Source: Aradus depressus (lineage: Eukaryota; Arthropoda; Insecta; Hemiptera; Aradidae). From it: 64,000 bases of DNA. The DNA lies in assembly GCA_963662175.1 (NCBI GenBank), contig OY759218.1:8734001-8798000 (forward strand). Reading direction: 5' to 3'. Of this stretch, positions 9,796 to 21,639 are shown piece by piece. Below the pieces are notes generated by a model. The model saw nothing but the letters and a program-made list of their open reading frames with translations. It was not told where the DNA came from and did no database searches. The position numbers and the translations under genes were made by a program. Each line of letters opens with the position of its first letter. The first letter of the stretch is position 1.

Positions 9796-10527
9796 ATGGG
9801 AGGGAGAGGGGTGTGGCCAAGGAGATACGCCTCTCGGTGGAGGCTCCAAGCTAGTTGGATGTTGGGATTGTTGGATGTTGGGATGGAGCTGGGGGAGACA
9901 CCTCTCGACCTGAGGGACCAGCGGCACGACCACGATCTATCCATCTCCAAGAAGAACCCCGCCACATCAGCAGGACTCGTCAAACCTCCCTACTCCTACA
10001 TTGCTCTCATCACAATGGCTATCCTTCAGTCACCGCACAAGAAGCTCACACTCTCAGGCATATGTGAGTTCATCATGACCAGGTTTCCATACTACCGGGA
10101 GAAGTTCCCAGCTTGGCAGAACTCCATTCGGCACAACCTCTCCCTAAACGACTGCTTTATCAAGATCCCTCGAGAGCCTGGCAACCCGGGAAAAGGGAAC
10201 TATTGGACTTTGGATCCCATGGCGGAGGACATGTTTGACAATGGGAGCTTCCTCCGGAGACGGAAGCGGTACAAGAGACAAGCCCCAGAGCTGCAGAGTC
10301 CTGGCTACCTGCACTATCCTTACCTGCCACCACTGCCGCCGCCACTGTTGGGCCCGGGACCTTTGGCCAGGATCCTGGTTCCGAGCTCTTGTCCTCCCCG
10401 ACCTCGGCCCTCCTTCTCCATCGAGTCACTGATAGGAGGAGGGACGCGGGATGAGGTGCCAGGAAATACGACGGCTGCACCTCGATCGGCCTTCACTCCA
10501 CTGCACAGCACGGCATGGGCCAGGTGA
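9796..10527 (+). CDS. FoxD: Forkhead transcription factor FoxD
   Basis: A nuclear DNA-binding winged-helix protein. Residues 63-160 form a complete forkhead domain: [14 protein letters not shown], the FoxD-type [12 protein letters not shown], recognition helix [15 protein letters not shown], wing [15 protein letters not shown], and the basic end RRRKRYKR. Residues 207-213, FSIESLI, are an eh1 Groucho-binding repressor motif, as expected at the FoxD C-terminus. In Drosophila the orthologue is fd59A. The first ATG (9796) has weak context. ATG 9883 (residue 30) has G at -3 and +4, begins a more acidic FoxD-like N-terminus and may be the real start. The stop at 10525-10527 overlaps CAG|GTGAGC, a near-perfect splice donor after 10523, so the coding region may continue in an unseen exon. 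No intron is needed across the domain, which is common for FoxD. Confidence 0.93.
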   Translation: MGGRGVWPRRYASRWRLQASWMLGLLDVGMELGETPLDLRDQRHDHDLSISKKNPATSAGLVKPPYSYIALITMAILQSPHKKLTLSGICEFIMTRFPYYREKFPAWQNSIRHNLSLNDCFIKIPREPGNPGKGNYWTLDPMAEDMFDNGSFLRRRKRYKRQAPELQSPGYLHYPYLPPLPPPLLGPGPLARILVPSSCPPRPRPSFSIESLIGGGTRDEVPGNTTAAPRSAFTPLHSTAWAR

Positions 10528-10600
10528 GCCACCCCCAGCCACCTCTGGAGAGCCACCACCCCCAGCCACCTCTGGAGAGCCACCACACGACACAGCCACC
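10528..10600 (+). repeat. Short tandem duplication after the FoxD stop
   Basis: About two copies of a 30-bp unit containing CACCCCCAGCCACCTCTGG lie directly after the FoxD stop / candidate donor. Confidence 0.8.
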
Positions 10601-11254
10601 AACCACACCATCTGGTACTGTACATCTATCTACCAACTCAAACATAACATATCCATCTTTCTGTAATGTACTGTACTGCTCGGTGTCGTGTAGTGCCACT
10701 CGCCTGCATGGTCCAAACCTAGTCATTAGCGTGCATCTAAATATTAGGAGTGCCACTAGCGTACGTATATCCCCACGGAACAGCTCAAAATTAGTACAAG
10801 CCCTGGTCTACCATTCGATACTTCATATAATTTTTATTGGCTATAAAAGAGGATTGTTTGTTGCATATAAACCCTTTTAATGATATTACTCTCATTTTCT
10901 TGATTCCGAGCCTGTAGTATTTTTTGTAGTGGTTAACGTGTATTTTAAAGAATGGAGTAATTTCTGAAGATTTAGTTTGGCTGACGTAATTGTTTCCTCG
11001 TTCACGCAAAGCCATGGTATTTTATTTTGAACTCTTTATGGACATTTTTTGGGTTTTAACAATTTGAAATACACTCACTTCCACTATGGTATTAAACTGG
11101 AAGTAACTCCAAGATCAATCGTACAAACTATGCAGAGGTGTAGGGTTTGGCACACTAACTAGGTGTGGGGTGGGAGCAGTGGTCCTATCCTCTGGGGATC
11201 CCTAGTCGGCTGGTAGGCTTACCTCAGTAATTAACGGTGGAAGGTTGAAGTAAC

Positions 11255-11260
11255 AATAAA
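11255..11260 (+). terminator. Candidate polyadenylation signal AATAAA for FoxD
   Basis: This is a canonical hexamer about 730 bp after the FoxD stop on the same strand. No downstream element was tested. Confidence 0.3.
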
Positions 11261-11345
11261 TGTCATACTCGTACTTTGACAGAGCTGCTAGAGACACCCA
11301 TATATAGTATGCTAGTGGCACCATTTGAAGAAGGCTAGTGGCGCT

Positions 11346-13545
11346 GTACGTAGCCGTACTGCTCAGCTCTCCTTAGACTATATTTATTATATTTATATAA
11401 TTTATCCTATTTAAGTACAAATGTACACAGCCCCTTCCCCTAGATAAGTTTCCGCCTCCCCTCCAAGTTTCCTTCCGAGAGGTGTCCTTCAACACACACA
11501 CACTAACAGTAGCCGTTCTTGTCTTTCTTAGACCTCTGAATAGCTTGTCACTTCATATTTTTTGGCACTTCCAAAAGTGTCAGTGTCGCTATCTTCAGAT
11601 CCACTGTGACCTATCTCATGAAAGGCTGAAATATAGCTGTTCACACTCTTTACAATAAATATAAAGTATGTACCTACATAGACCCCACTTGACAGGCCTC
11701 TCATCGTCCGCCTTCTAACAACATATAACAATCTTATCAACATAAATAAACATTTTTCTTTCTGAATTTTATAATAATGACGATTTAAACAAAAAAAATG
11801 AGGTAATAAGACATACCTACTCTGAAATACAACGCACAAAAAACAAAGAAAATAGTAATATCGCGTTATTTATTAATATATAAAAATTCAGAAACGCGAC
11901 TCTAACGGTATTTTCAATCCTCTTTAAAGTGGTTGAATAATTAAATAGTCCATAAAACTACAGCTAAATTATTCTTTTTAAACCATTTAACTCAACAATT
12001 TGTAACAGTATGGGTACAAGCTAAAAAGTGTATATTTTCATTTTTTCTCAACATGAAAATCCATTTAATGAAATTAGTTGGATTTGTCTATCAGATAAAC
12101 GTTATTTTCTGTAAGTCAGAACTGAGATCTTTGTATAGAAAACCTGCTCTTGAATTTTTCAGTTCCTAGACAGAATATTTTTTTTTACATTTACTAGTAA
12201 CTGTGTATCTAGTAACTACATCAAAGTGTGATCCGGGAGTAGCAACTTCACTTACCTTATAATAATTCTATATAACGGACATTCTATTGTATCGGACGGC
12301 ACATGTTGGACTATTTTCCTATACGAAAATATGTTTAAAATTAGTTTTTACGTTATAAATTTGGCCTCATGATAAGTCACTTGCTCAGTAATAATTCCGT
12401 ACCTTTCCTTGAAAAATAAAGTCAATAATTAATATCATAGACGTGACAAATTTAAAAACCAGTGGAAATGATTTGCGTACTCAAGACAGCATTTCTGCGA
12501 TTTTTATTGGAATTAATCTGTGTAAGACGCTAGTATGTTGTGAGCTTAGACACTTGTAGCTTGCTTTTGAGGTTGCCCTCATTATCAAGCAAGCCCTCTG
12601 AAATTGTTTTGATTCGAAAGATGAAATCTAAAACTCTGTTATAAATAAACTAATAAATATTAAAAAAGTTAATGTATCATGGATAGAGACAGACGTATGT
12701 TTCCTGTTCCTCAGCTGGATCACTATCAATCAAGTAGTTAATATATATCAAGGATACTTCGAAATAGGAGTAGAAATTCTGGGAACAGGAAACGTGTATC
12801 TGTCGCCGTCTATGAAATTTTAAATTGTTAATATTTGTCTAATTTCTTTATTACAGTGTTTTTAATTGTATATATTAGATTTTATCTTTTTTGAATTGTT
12901 ATGTTTTAAAACATCAGAGAGCCTAATGATGAGAACAGCCTCGAAAGCCGGCTAACTTGAAATAACAAAATCTGTAAGAGGTGTGACTACTTCGTTATTT
13001 TACAACCTGTGAAAAAATCACTTTTCACTACTATTCTCACATTAGTTGCTTGTCTTTCCATTGGAAAATTCCCAAGTTGACACTGATTATTTATGAGACT
13101 TAAAAGATATATACAGACGAGACTTAACATGTTATAATACATGCGTTCAACAGATTTGGGATTTTTTTCCATTTGAACAATGGTAATATACAACTAGAAT
13201 ATTTCAAAATATGTTTCTTTTTATTTTATTTATTTTATTCAATTGTTTTTTTTATAATTCTTGATAATACATTTGTGTGACGTCCTGGACCCTTTACTTA
13301 CTTTCTTCATTAGATCAACCGTCCTAAGAATTTTTATATAATTAATCAGAATGAGTTTAAAATCCTTTTATGTCTCACATACCATGTTCAAATATACTTA
13401 AAATATATTTTTCTTACGTAATAGTCCATAAAAATAAATTTTAGAAAATATTTTGAAAAATTTACTAAGGTTGACTTTGGCGTGGAATGGCTGATAAAAG
13501 TCCATTTGACAGAAAAATAAGGTCTAACCTTTTAGAATGAAGCTT
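11346..13545. other. Intergenic AT-rich stretch without a recognised gene
   Basis: Open frames here are short and lack family motifs. Inside it, 12678-12715 and 12782-12818 form an imperfect inverted repeat (both contain GTTTCCTGTTCC or its complement), probably a decayed foldback element. Confidence 0.6.
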
Positions 13546-13546
13546 G

Positions 13547-13607
13547 TCGGAACCGAAGACTTGAGATATCTCAATATGGTTTTGCCTCAAGTCCTACACG
13601 GTTCCGA
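13547..13607. repeat. 61-nt hairpin with two paired blocks
   Basis: TCGGAACCG pairs with CGGTTCCGA, and inside that GACTTGAG pairs with CTCAAGTC, leaving a loop of about 19 nt. The size is like a small precursor-RNA hairpin, but no further evidence supports expression. Confidence 0.5.
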
Positions 13608-13963
13608 TTACAAAAATACTAACTGTATTACTAGATGTACAGGAAAAATATAAGTAATTTTTATGAAATTATTATTTTTTTAAAGAAAATGATGCTATAG
13701 TACCTTTAATCGAATTTTTTTGATTTTTAAATTTTTCTCAAAGTAAATTAGAGATATACGAAATTCAGTTGAATGTAATTATGATATAGTTATGGAAGGA
13801 TGAAGTTTTCGTAATTTACACAATGTTCTTCCAATTAGAGTGACCGACTCTTGATCGACCTATTTCGGGAGTTCTACCTTAAAAATCAGGATGTTTTCAG
13901 TGGTATATCAGATCAAAAAAAGCCTTATAATGTTAACATACCTAAATGTACCTTCTTGGTTAT

Positions 13964-13975
13964 TGTATATATATA

Positions 13976-14036
<61 letters not shown>

Positions 14037-14065
14037 TACCTATATATATATATATATAGGTGGGT
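13964..14065. repeat. (TA)n microsatellite
   Basis: Nearly pure TA repeat of about 100 bp with ATACCTATA interruptions at both ends. The open frame across it is an artefact. Confidence 0.95.
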
Positions 14066-14079
14066 ATATTCATTTTTAA

Positions 14080-15680
14080 ATCAAGCACGTTGAATAATGA
14101 ATAAATTAGATATATTAAGTTAAATGTTAGGAGGCAAAGTCATTATTTTCGAGTGAATAATCCTATGAACCTTTAATGAATAATCCTTAGACTAAAACTA
14201 GACGTCGATTACTAAAGGAGAATCATCAACGGAACATAATGCAATAAAAAATAAACAAAATACATAAAATGCATTTTTTTCTAATCATAGAAATAATACC
14301 TACTTGATAAAATTCTGGAGGTAATTTTTTACCAATAACAAATTACATTTGGCCGCACAACAATTAAACAAATATGTGATTGTGTTCAAAAAATTAAATA
14401 ATTTTAATAAAATAAACTTGAAACATTGGGGTGGGACACTCTATGATATCTGCAAGGAGCTTGTATTTTGTTCCGCTTGTAATTTAGTGCTCAGTAAATT
14501 ATTCGGTTTTGTTCAGTATCCCATGCTCAGTATGTTATTTTAAACCCTCAGTAGAAAAATAAATGTTTCTCAGTAAACAAGTATGTTTCACTAAGCAGGT
14601 ATTTTATGCTTAGTAGAAAAATAAATTTTGCTCAGTAAAAAAATAGTTTTTGTTCGAAAAAAAAAATTTACTCATAGTTGTTTAGTAAATTTACCATATT
14701 TATTTATTTTTCTTTAAACCCTGTGAGATTTTTAGGTTATTTCAGTGACAGCGCAAGATGAGTTAGGAAGAATGTGTGAATGTGTTTTCTTAATTTTTGA
14801 AAATAATATTAAAAACGAGGTTGTAAGCGTTTATAAAAATACTGACCATTTAATTTTTCAACTGGGCGTTTAATAGAAATGCGTAGCAAATTAATTGAAT
14901 ACTGACCAAAAAATGCAAATGTTCAATATTAAAAATTTTCAAAGAGCGTTTATTATAAAGACTTAAGAAATAAATAAAGTATGAGCATTTATTAAAAATA
15001 ATGATCAAACAAATAAAATACTGAGCGAAGAATTTTTCCTCATTTTTTGTTCATGTCCTGGAATTTAAGAAAATTAAACTTGGAAAGTTTAATTAAATTA
15101 CATTTTGTAAACGCACCCACTTCATGCTAGTTAATGAATTTTAGTACGATCTATTATCATTTTTTATATTGTTTATTTTATGTTTTGTGATAATTCGGGT
15201 CAAGTTACGTCCCACGTAGGGTTCTTTCGGGTCTCCTCTATAGAGAGCGGGGCAGATCTCACAAAATTCTGGACGGTTGGTCATCTTGCTTCCAACACTT
15301 ATCTCTTGATATCTAAACTCATTCTCATGACTTTTACATTTTATATTCATCAAAAAATTATGTATTTTCTCTATTGTTTCCTCAACATCTCAAATTGACC
15401 AGTGGACTGGGGCTACATGAAATATACATGTGTGCACTCTTCCCCAGCTCAAATTATTCGTAATCAACTAAGTTTGCGCTCTTCCTCTGAATCCTTTTCT
15501 TCAATCAATTTGACCGAAAAAAAGTATTTTAGTCAGGGACTGTTTATTTCAAGTTTAGCGGTTATGAAAGCTAATAAACTTCAGTTTTTAAAATATTTTT
15601 AATTAACGAGAAGCAACTCAAACTAACTACATAACATGTATATTGATTATAAAATAAATAATAAAACGAATAAATAAAAC
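14080..15680. other. Intergenic AT-rich stretch, nothing recognised
   Basis: Degenerate 'CTCAGTA(A)..' repeats occur at 14480-14700. Around 15430 there is one end of the modular family (CTCTTCCCCAGCTCAAATT). No gene. Confidence 0.55.
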
Positions 15681-15689
15681 AAATAAATA

Positions 15690-15975
15690 AGACATGAGGG
15701 GGGGGGGGGGGGGCGCCACACAAGTAATAAATTTCATGTCAATAGATTTATTACATCAACAGTTATTAGGGTTTCTGAGTGAAGCCCCTTGGCCCACCAC
15801 CCCTCCAATGCTCCCCTTCCCCGGGGGTCAATGTATTAATTCCATCTGGAGTTATCGTGTCCACATAAACGTACATACAGACAGACATGAAATTCCAATG
15901 GAAACCCAACATCGAACTTTCGGCCGATTTCATAACTTACAGCTGGTCAAGTCAAATGGTCAAATAACAAACCTA
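15690..15975 (+). repeat. Modular repeat family copy with poly-G run
   Basis: A G-run of 16 lies at 15698-15713. It is followed by a module (TTATTACATCAACAGTTATT, pyrimidine-rich stretch) and terminal-type text (ATGGAAACCCAACATCGAAC, CGATTTCATAACTT). Confidence 0.6.
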
Positions 15976-16599
15976 TAGTATTGCTTTATTGTGGTTGCAG
16001 AGTACTGGTTGTCCCGGAGGTTTGTTTTATCGCCTGCAAGTTCCCAGAGACTAGATCCTTGCATCCTTTTAGTGTATTTCTATGGAAATCGTCTTCCCCA
16101 CTGACCCGGTTCATGTATCCAGTGGTAGGGTCAGACGTCCGATTACCAATAGGGAAAACTAATCCAAATTCTGACTTTGAAAATATCTACTAAATTAAGA
16201 AATATGCTAACCAAGTAGGACTTATTTTGGCAGCTGACTCGTCTAGTTGAACGTAATAGCAGTGAGAAATCTTCAAAGTGTCTCTACATTAAAGTTTTAC
16301 CTCATTTAACTTGATGTTCAGGGGGTCTCCCTCTTCAATATATAAATACAAGACTCTCTTATACCAACCCCTTTTTTACAGTTTGCTCTCCATCTCCCCC
16401 CCTTCTCGAATATTTGTTTCGCTGTATAGCGTGATTCTGAGAATGACTTTCTTTTAAACTTTGTGTAGGATTAATGTTAATAGTTGTTATTTAGTTAATG
16501 TTGAACTAAATTTGTTACTGTATTGATATATTATTTATTTTTTTATTTTTACATTCCAACTAGGATGTATATTTATTTCTTTATACAATGAAGAAATGA

Positions 16600-17395
16600 T
16601 CCAATCTTTAAAAACAAAGACCTTGTTTAACATTTATATTTCTAATTCCACGAAAGTATATATTTCGGTTTACGCCATCGTCAGCACAAAGTTCTACAGT
16701 AACATTTAACTTTGCTAGGTTGGGATATTTATACAATCCTGAGATTACCTGAGGCTGTGGTTCCCCTTCTCCAAAAGAAGTCCTAGTGTCCTAACAGAAA
16801 AACCTAATTGTGAAAATATTTGGGCTAAACATGAAGTTCAAAAATAATACAGAGAAATTCAAATAAACTAAAAAAATGGTATTCATAATAAAGTACATCG
16901 TATATATTAAAAAAATGAAATAATATCTAAGTAATAAGAGAGAAAACAAGAAGAACATACAATCAATCAAATAAATGTGTAATGCAATTTAAGAAAATAT
17001 TAAATACATATAATATATTGTATATTTAATTATTGTACATATATGTACACATTTATTTATTTGATTTCGTTCATTTTCTTCTTGTTTTCTCTCTTATTAT
17101 TTAGATATTATTCCATTTATTTATTATAAATACCTAGTCATTTATTATGAAAAAAATTTCTTGACTTTATTTGAATTTTCACAATTAGGTTTCCCTGTTA
17201 GAACAATAGGATTTTCCTCCTCTTGTGGGGCTTCCCTTGGAGAAGGGGTGTAACAGCCATAGGTAATATCAAAATTGAACAAATATGCCAACCTAGCAAA
17301 CGTTTTACTCTTGAACTTTGTGCTCACGATGGCCGGTGCTCTATCTGTATTTATTTTTGTGGAATTAGACAATATAAGACAACATAAATATAAGA
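16600..17395. mobile_element. Inverted pair of PLE-type terminal repeats
   Basis: The left arm (about 16610-16955) and right arm (about 17076-17390) are diverged reverse complements. Shared blocks are TTCTTGTTTTCTCTC, the CAATTAGGTTT block, CCAACCTAGCAAA and TGTGGAATTAGACAATAT. The left arm holds a hammerhead-like core on the minus strand. No coding sequence lies between the arms. Confidence 0.65.
16663..16684 (-). ncRNA. Hammerhead-ribozyme-like core
   Basis: On the minus strand: CTGACGA, then TGGCGTAAACC as a small hairpin (GG/CC with a GTAA-type loop), then GAAA. This is the conserved CUGANGA / stem II / GAAA order. An extra U precedes stem II, and a clear UH cleavage site is not obvious, so catalytic activity is uncertain. 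Confidence 0.45.
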
Positions 17396-18016
17396 GGTAT
17401 TTTGTAAAATGTTCTGAGGCGCCGAGTAAATTGGTCTCAATTTTCGTCTGATTTCGGTCAAGATCTAATCAGATCTTGTTCATAGCAACAATCGTTTCCG
17501 GGAGCGCTCAAAGTTTCAATCACACACACACAGACAGACAGACATAACCGCGAAAATGGCCAAAACGTATTCAGGGGACCTTGAAACTGCCCCGGTCGGA
17601 TCTTCTATTAGTTTTTCAAGTATATCGACACTGATTGCATTGCCATTTATTCGAACACGTAATTTCTTAGACTTGATTGGGGTACTGAAAAAAGCCGGAG
17701 GGTTGGCAACTCTGCTTAGTTATTATGAAACGCACCTAAATAGTGAGTATGTTTATGCTCGCAAGACGTCATCTTGCGGGAACGACGAGAGCCGAAATAT
17801 GATTCACAAAATTATGCTTCAGAGTTATTATTAAGAAAATAAAATATTAAGAAACTATTAAAAAACAAAAAGTACAAACCCGGGAATACCTATTTGTTGA
17901 AAAAAAAAAAAAAAAAAACGGAGGCTCCGAGGCCTCTTTTTAATTCATTTTGCTGAGGTCTGAGGCTCGTGTCTTAGCCAGTCCCGCCCTCCCGTCGCTA
18001 CACCACTTCCTGCGCC

Positions 18017-18087
18017 TGACTGGTACGATGTATACCTGAGTGGAACGATGTATACCTGAGTGGAACGATGTATACCTGAGTGGTACT
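18017..18087 (+). repeat. 20-bp tandem repeat
   Basis: About 3.3 copies of TGGAACGATGTATACCTGAG, almost identical. Confidence 0.9.
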
Positions 18088-18365
18088 TGTCTTCCAGACT
18101 ATTTAATTAGATGCTACACCAAATAGAAAGATTGAAAACCGCTATGGTATAACATATTACCTATTTTGAAACATTACAACAAATGTTTCTTTAGATTCTC
18201 TGGGATGTTACTATGTTGATTTTTTCCGGAATTTTTTTTCCAGAGATATTTTCTTTTTTACTTTTTTGACAACATTGCGGTACACTTCCACTTCCCTTCT
18301 TCTGTTCACTATGAACTGAGTACAGGAAAAGAAAGAGGTCGGTGAAACACCGAAAATGTACTTCC

Positions 18366-18415
18366 CCGGGCCTCATGGACGAAGCATATCAAGCATGATT
18401 CCAATTGTAAGGAAA
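18366..18415 (-). repeat. Retroelement 3'-tail sequence shared with 7250-7298
   Basis: The text GGCCTCATGGACGAAGCATA is nearly identical to that in the nested insertion at 7254. A related GGCCTTATGTACGATGCATGG abuts the T-run of the SINE at 27669. Confidence 0.55.
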
Positions 18416-18444
18416 AGGAAAAATAGGTAGGATCAAGTAATGGA

Positions 18445-18915
18445 ATGCCACCGATGGGGTTGAAAATTAATAGGTGTCTTACTCAACGACTTCTGAATCA
18501 TCATACAAAATTTCGTGTTGATAGTTTCATTACATCTACAGTTATTAGGGTTTTTGAGTGGAACCCCCTCCTCTCATTCGTCATCCCGGTTCTTAATGGG
18601 TTTTTGTTTCAGATGAAAATTTCGTGTCAATATCTTCATTACTTCGGCAGTTATTGGGGTTTTGTGTTAGCCCTCCCGTTTATCCCACCTTCCCTTCAGC
18701 CGATTTGACTGAAAATCAATAGTCGTCCTTCTGGGGCTCTAAAAATATTTTGAATACATATATTAATTATATTAAAGGTTATTGTATTCAAAAATACACC
18801 CATACAGGAATTGTTTTTCATTTTTGTAATTCAGGGGTTCAAAAAACATTAAATTCCGTTGAAAACTCAACGTCGATTTTCTGACCATAAGCTCCCCTAC
18901 ACTTCGGATTCCAAA
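18445..18915 (+). repeat. Modular repeat family copy
   Basis: At least two modules (TTCATTACATCTACAGTTATT and TTCATTACTTCGGCAGTTATT) are followed by the terminal-type segment 'GAAAACTCAACGTCGATTTT'. It ends near 18910 without an intact GGGGAAGT end. Confidence 0.65.
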
Positions 18916-19029
18916 TATGTTATCAAAAATAATTACCTAGCCTTTTTCTTCAAATTCAGTACTAGACATCAAATTCAGTACTTTTTATAATTTCCTTAGA
19001 AGTGCGATTTTGATGTGTGAACATCTTAG

Positions 19030-19049
19030 CCCCCCCCCCCCCCCCCCCC
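19030..19049 (+). repeat. Poly-C run (20) followed by poly-A
   Basis: Uninterrupted homopolymer in AT-rich surroundings. Confidence 0.95.
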
Positions 19050-19711
19050 AAAAAAAAAAATACTATAGTAATCTCATAATCTGTGACGAAAAAGAGAACG
19101 GATATACATCATGAGCAGCAAAGCCAGTGTGGACCCGAGCTAGATAGTGGAGGGGGGATAGGTGAGTTTCTCTGTACAGTGATCATTGCCTGGCTCTAGC
19201 TCTGACGGTGGGTGTCTTTAGTTCGTTGTCGTGTTATGTTACTGATACAACATGAGGTTATAAGTTATTAGCAAGTGTTTCTGAAAATTCATTCGGAATT
19301 ATTGTCAACAATTTTTATGTAATAAGTAAACCGTAAAACAATTTAATATTTGCAAAATTATTCCGGTATTTCTAATTGTGATTATATGTTAATTACACGA
19401 CTATCGGTATCAGTATGGCCAAAACATTAATTGTAACATGAATTATAAATGAATAAATTCTCGATTTGGAGGCATATTCACATTCAACAAAACACACAAT
19501 TACACAACGTGATATTTATCAGATTATAGATATGTGAATACACAGGATGTACATAAGTTACTTAAGTTAATTAAAAAAAAAAAAATATATATATATATAC
19601 ATAATATGTACATAATTATGTACAATTGTTATTTAAACCAGTCGAGCAGAGCATTTTCAATGTCAGTGTGATTTGTTGAACGAAACCCATTCTGCCTTTT
19701 CGCACTTATTA

Positions 19712-19870
19712 AATTGTGTAGGTAATAATTTTCTCCCGGCGCTTCATCATTCCAGCAATCGTTGAGCGCGATGTTTGAAATTCAGGGGCCATCGAGCTCG
19801 TGGAATCACCGGAATCGACTCGGCAAATTATTCCGAACTGCTCCTCAATTGTAAATTGTTGCCGTGGCAT
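19712..19870 (-). pseudogene. Pogo/Tigger-type transposase N-terminus, fragment
   Basis: From the ATG at 19870 the frame reads MPRQQFTIEEQFGIICRVDS and then TSRSTIAGMMKRREKI. This is the psq-type helix-turn-helix that begins pogo-family (Tigger, CENP-B-like) transposases. The CENP-B DNA-binding repeat and the DDE catalytic domain are absent. About 53 codons remain of the roughly 450-550 usual. It is surely inactive. Text at 20040-20170 (repeated 'TGTGTTCGCT') may belong to the other end of the element. Confidence 0.7.
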
Positions 19871-20496
19871 GTTTTCGTTTATAAAGACAGGACACAACTG
19901 AAATTGAAAAACTGTTGGGCGAATAAATGTTGGTTGGGTGGTTTATTTTGGGCGAACAACTGCTTCGGTTATTATCGCAACAATAAATGTAATGTCAACG
20001 AAGCTATTGTTTTTCATTTCGTAGTACTTTAATTTTTCGTAGAACAAAAAAACTGAATTGTTCACTGTAACCGATATTTCAACAGGTACTGTTTCGAGAA
20101 ATGTGTTCGCTGTCTAACCGATGTGTTCGCTTTAACCTTTTTTTATGTTGTTTCATGGGACCGACTATTTTGTTCGTTATATACGATTGTACATTATAAA
20201 CGATTTTGACTGTATGTACATTTATTATTATTTTTTCTTGAATTTGTTTTGCATGGTATAATTACATAATTGAAAATCTATGCGTTAGTAACATTTGGCA
20301 AATGAAAAGTAACTTTTGGGATACATTTACCCCTTAAAGTTTGTTTAAGCAATTAATCTTACAGAACAGAAAAGTGGAAATTGTACAGTATTTAGAACAT
20401 ATGAAGGCTGGAGTAGGAGTAAATGAATAAAACAAACTTTTTTTTGAAATATTGTCTATTCCACTAAAGATATATATACATGTATATAACTACCGC

Positions 20497-20519
20497 TTTC
20501 GGCTTTATACCATCGTCAG
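20497..20519 (-). ncRNA. Hammerhead-ribozyme-like core
   Basis: Minus strand CTGACGA, then TGGTATAAAGCC (GGU/GCC stem), then GAAA. It is embedded in a PLE-terminal-like stretch (the complement of 'GTGGAATAGACAATAT' is at about 20450). The flanking TCTAGTT/AACTAGA pairs could form stem I. Confidence 0.4.
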
Positions 20520-20524
20520 GTCTA

Positions 20525-20850
20525 GTTATGAACTAGACTCCAATAACTGCCGATGTAAAGAATGCATCGACATGATTTTTATATTTAAATTCAAACCCCC
20601 ATAAGGATGGCACTTATTAATTATCTGAACTATGGAATGCAGATGTTCCACTCAAGTACCCGAACAACTGCCCATGTAATGAATGTATCGATACAAAAAT
20701 TAGTATGAGCATTCAGAAGCCACTATAATAGCACTTAATAGTGCTTACGTGAGTATGTAGGTGAAATATTGAGTTTTAGCCCAAACGGTCGGAGAACGAA
20801 AACGTAATTGATTAATTTGTGCTGGGGAAGTACATAACCTGTGATTCAAC
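20525..20850 (+). repeat. Modular repeat family copy with one end
   Basis: Two modules (CCAATAACTGCCGATGTAA and ACAACTGCCCATGTAATGAA) are followed by the end GTGCTGGGGAAGTACATAAC at about 20820-20839, the same end type as 58497 and 60645. Confidence 0.75.
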
Positions 20851-21639
20851 GACAACTTTTTTTTAGTCTGTTTACAATTTTTCGCTGTTATATCTACAAT
20901 AGAAAGTAGAAATTACAAAATTATTTTAAATCAATGTTTTTTAATGTAATACATGTCTCTTTGGGTTTCTAGGACAGCTTCGATTTTATTTTTTCCTTAA
21001 AATATCGACGGCAATTTTCAATTAGCTTTTGTTTGTTTTCAAATTGTTTCAACACGATATTTCAGGACCATTTTCAGCACCTATCTCTCAACCCTGGCAA
21101 CCTGCGAAAAATTCAATTTCCCATAAAATGTGCCTTTTAGTTTTCCTTAACTTTTGTTTGAAGAGATTTTTGGTTAGGAAATAAATATACAACGTATTCA
21201 AAAATGTACTTAGACCCCGAAGTAAAAAGGTCTTAATTTTCGTCTGATTTCAGCCAAAATCTAATGAGATCTAAGTCAGCACATGTAACATCTTCATTTG
21301 AAATTTCAAGTTCATTGCTACAATGATTTGCAAGTTAGAGGGCTGACAAAGTTGCAATCTAGACACGCACACAGACAGACATCACGAAAATGGTCAAATC
21401 GGGATCTTGAAACGTGAAATTCCCTTGAAAACTCCAACACTGTTTTTTGCACGATTACAATACTTTCTTGTTTTAACTATATCGACGATGGTGTAGTCGA
21501 ATCCGATAGTTCCTGTTTAATTTTCTTGTGGAATTGTTATAATTATTAAAAATGTTAAATAAAATATAAATATAAAAATAATAATTGAAATAATAAAATT
21601 AAATAAATAATAAATATTACTACATTTCGTGTAGAAATT

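Noticed and set aside
9796..10527. FoxD as an intronless retrocopy
   Set aside because: No poly-A tract or flanking duplication, a plausible promoter upstream, an intact frame, and FoxD genes are often intronless across the forkhead domain.
9578..10756. Antisense and alternate-frame open frames around FoxD
   Set aside because: Shadows of the GC-rich FoxD exon; none carries a family motif.
12905..12975. Further hammerhead-like motif (AATGATGAG...CGAAAG)
   Set aside because: The CUGANGA box is not intact and no stem II of more than 2 bp pairs before GAAA.
13891..14079. 62-residue frame across the TA repeat
   Set aside because: Pure (TA)n gives alternating Tyr/Ile codons; artefact.
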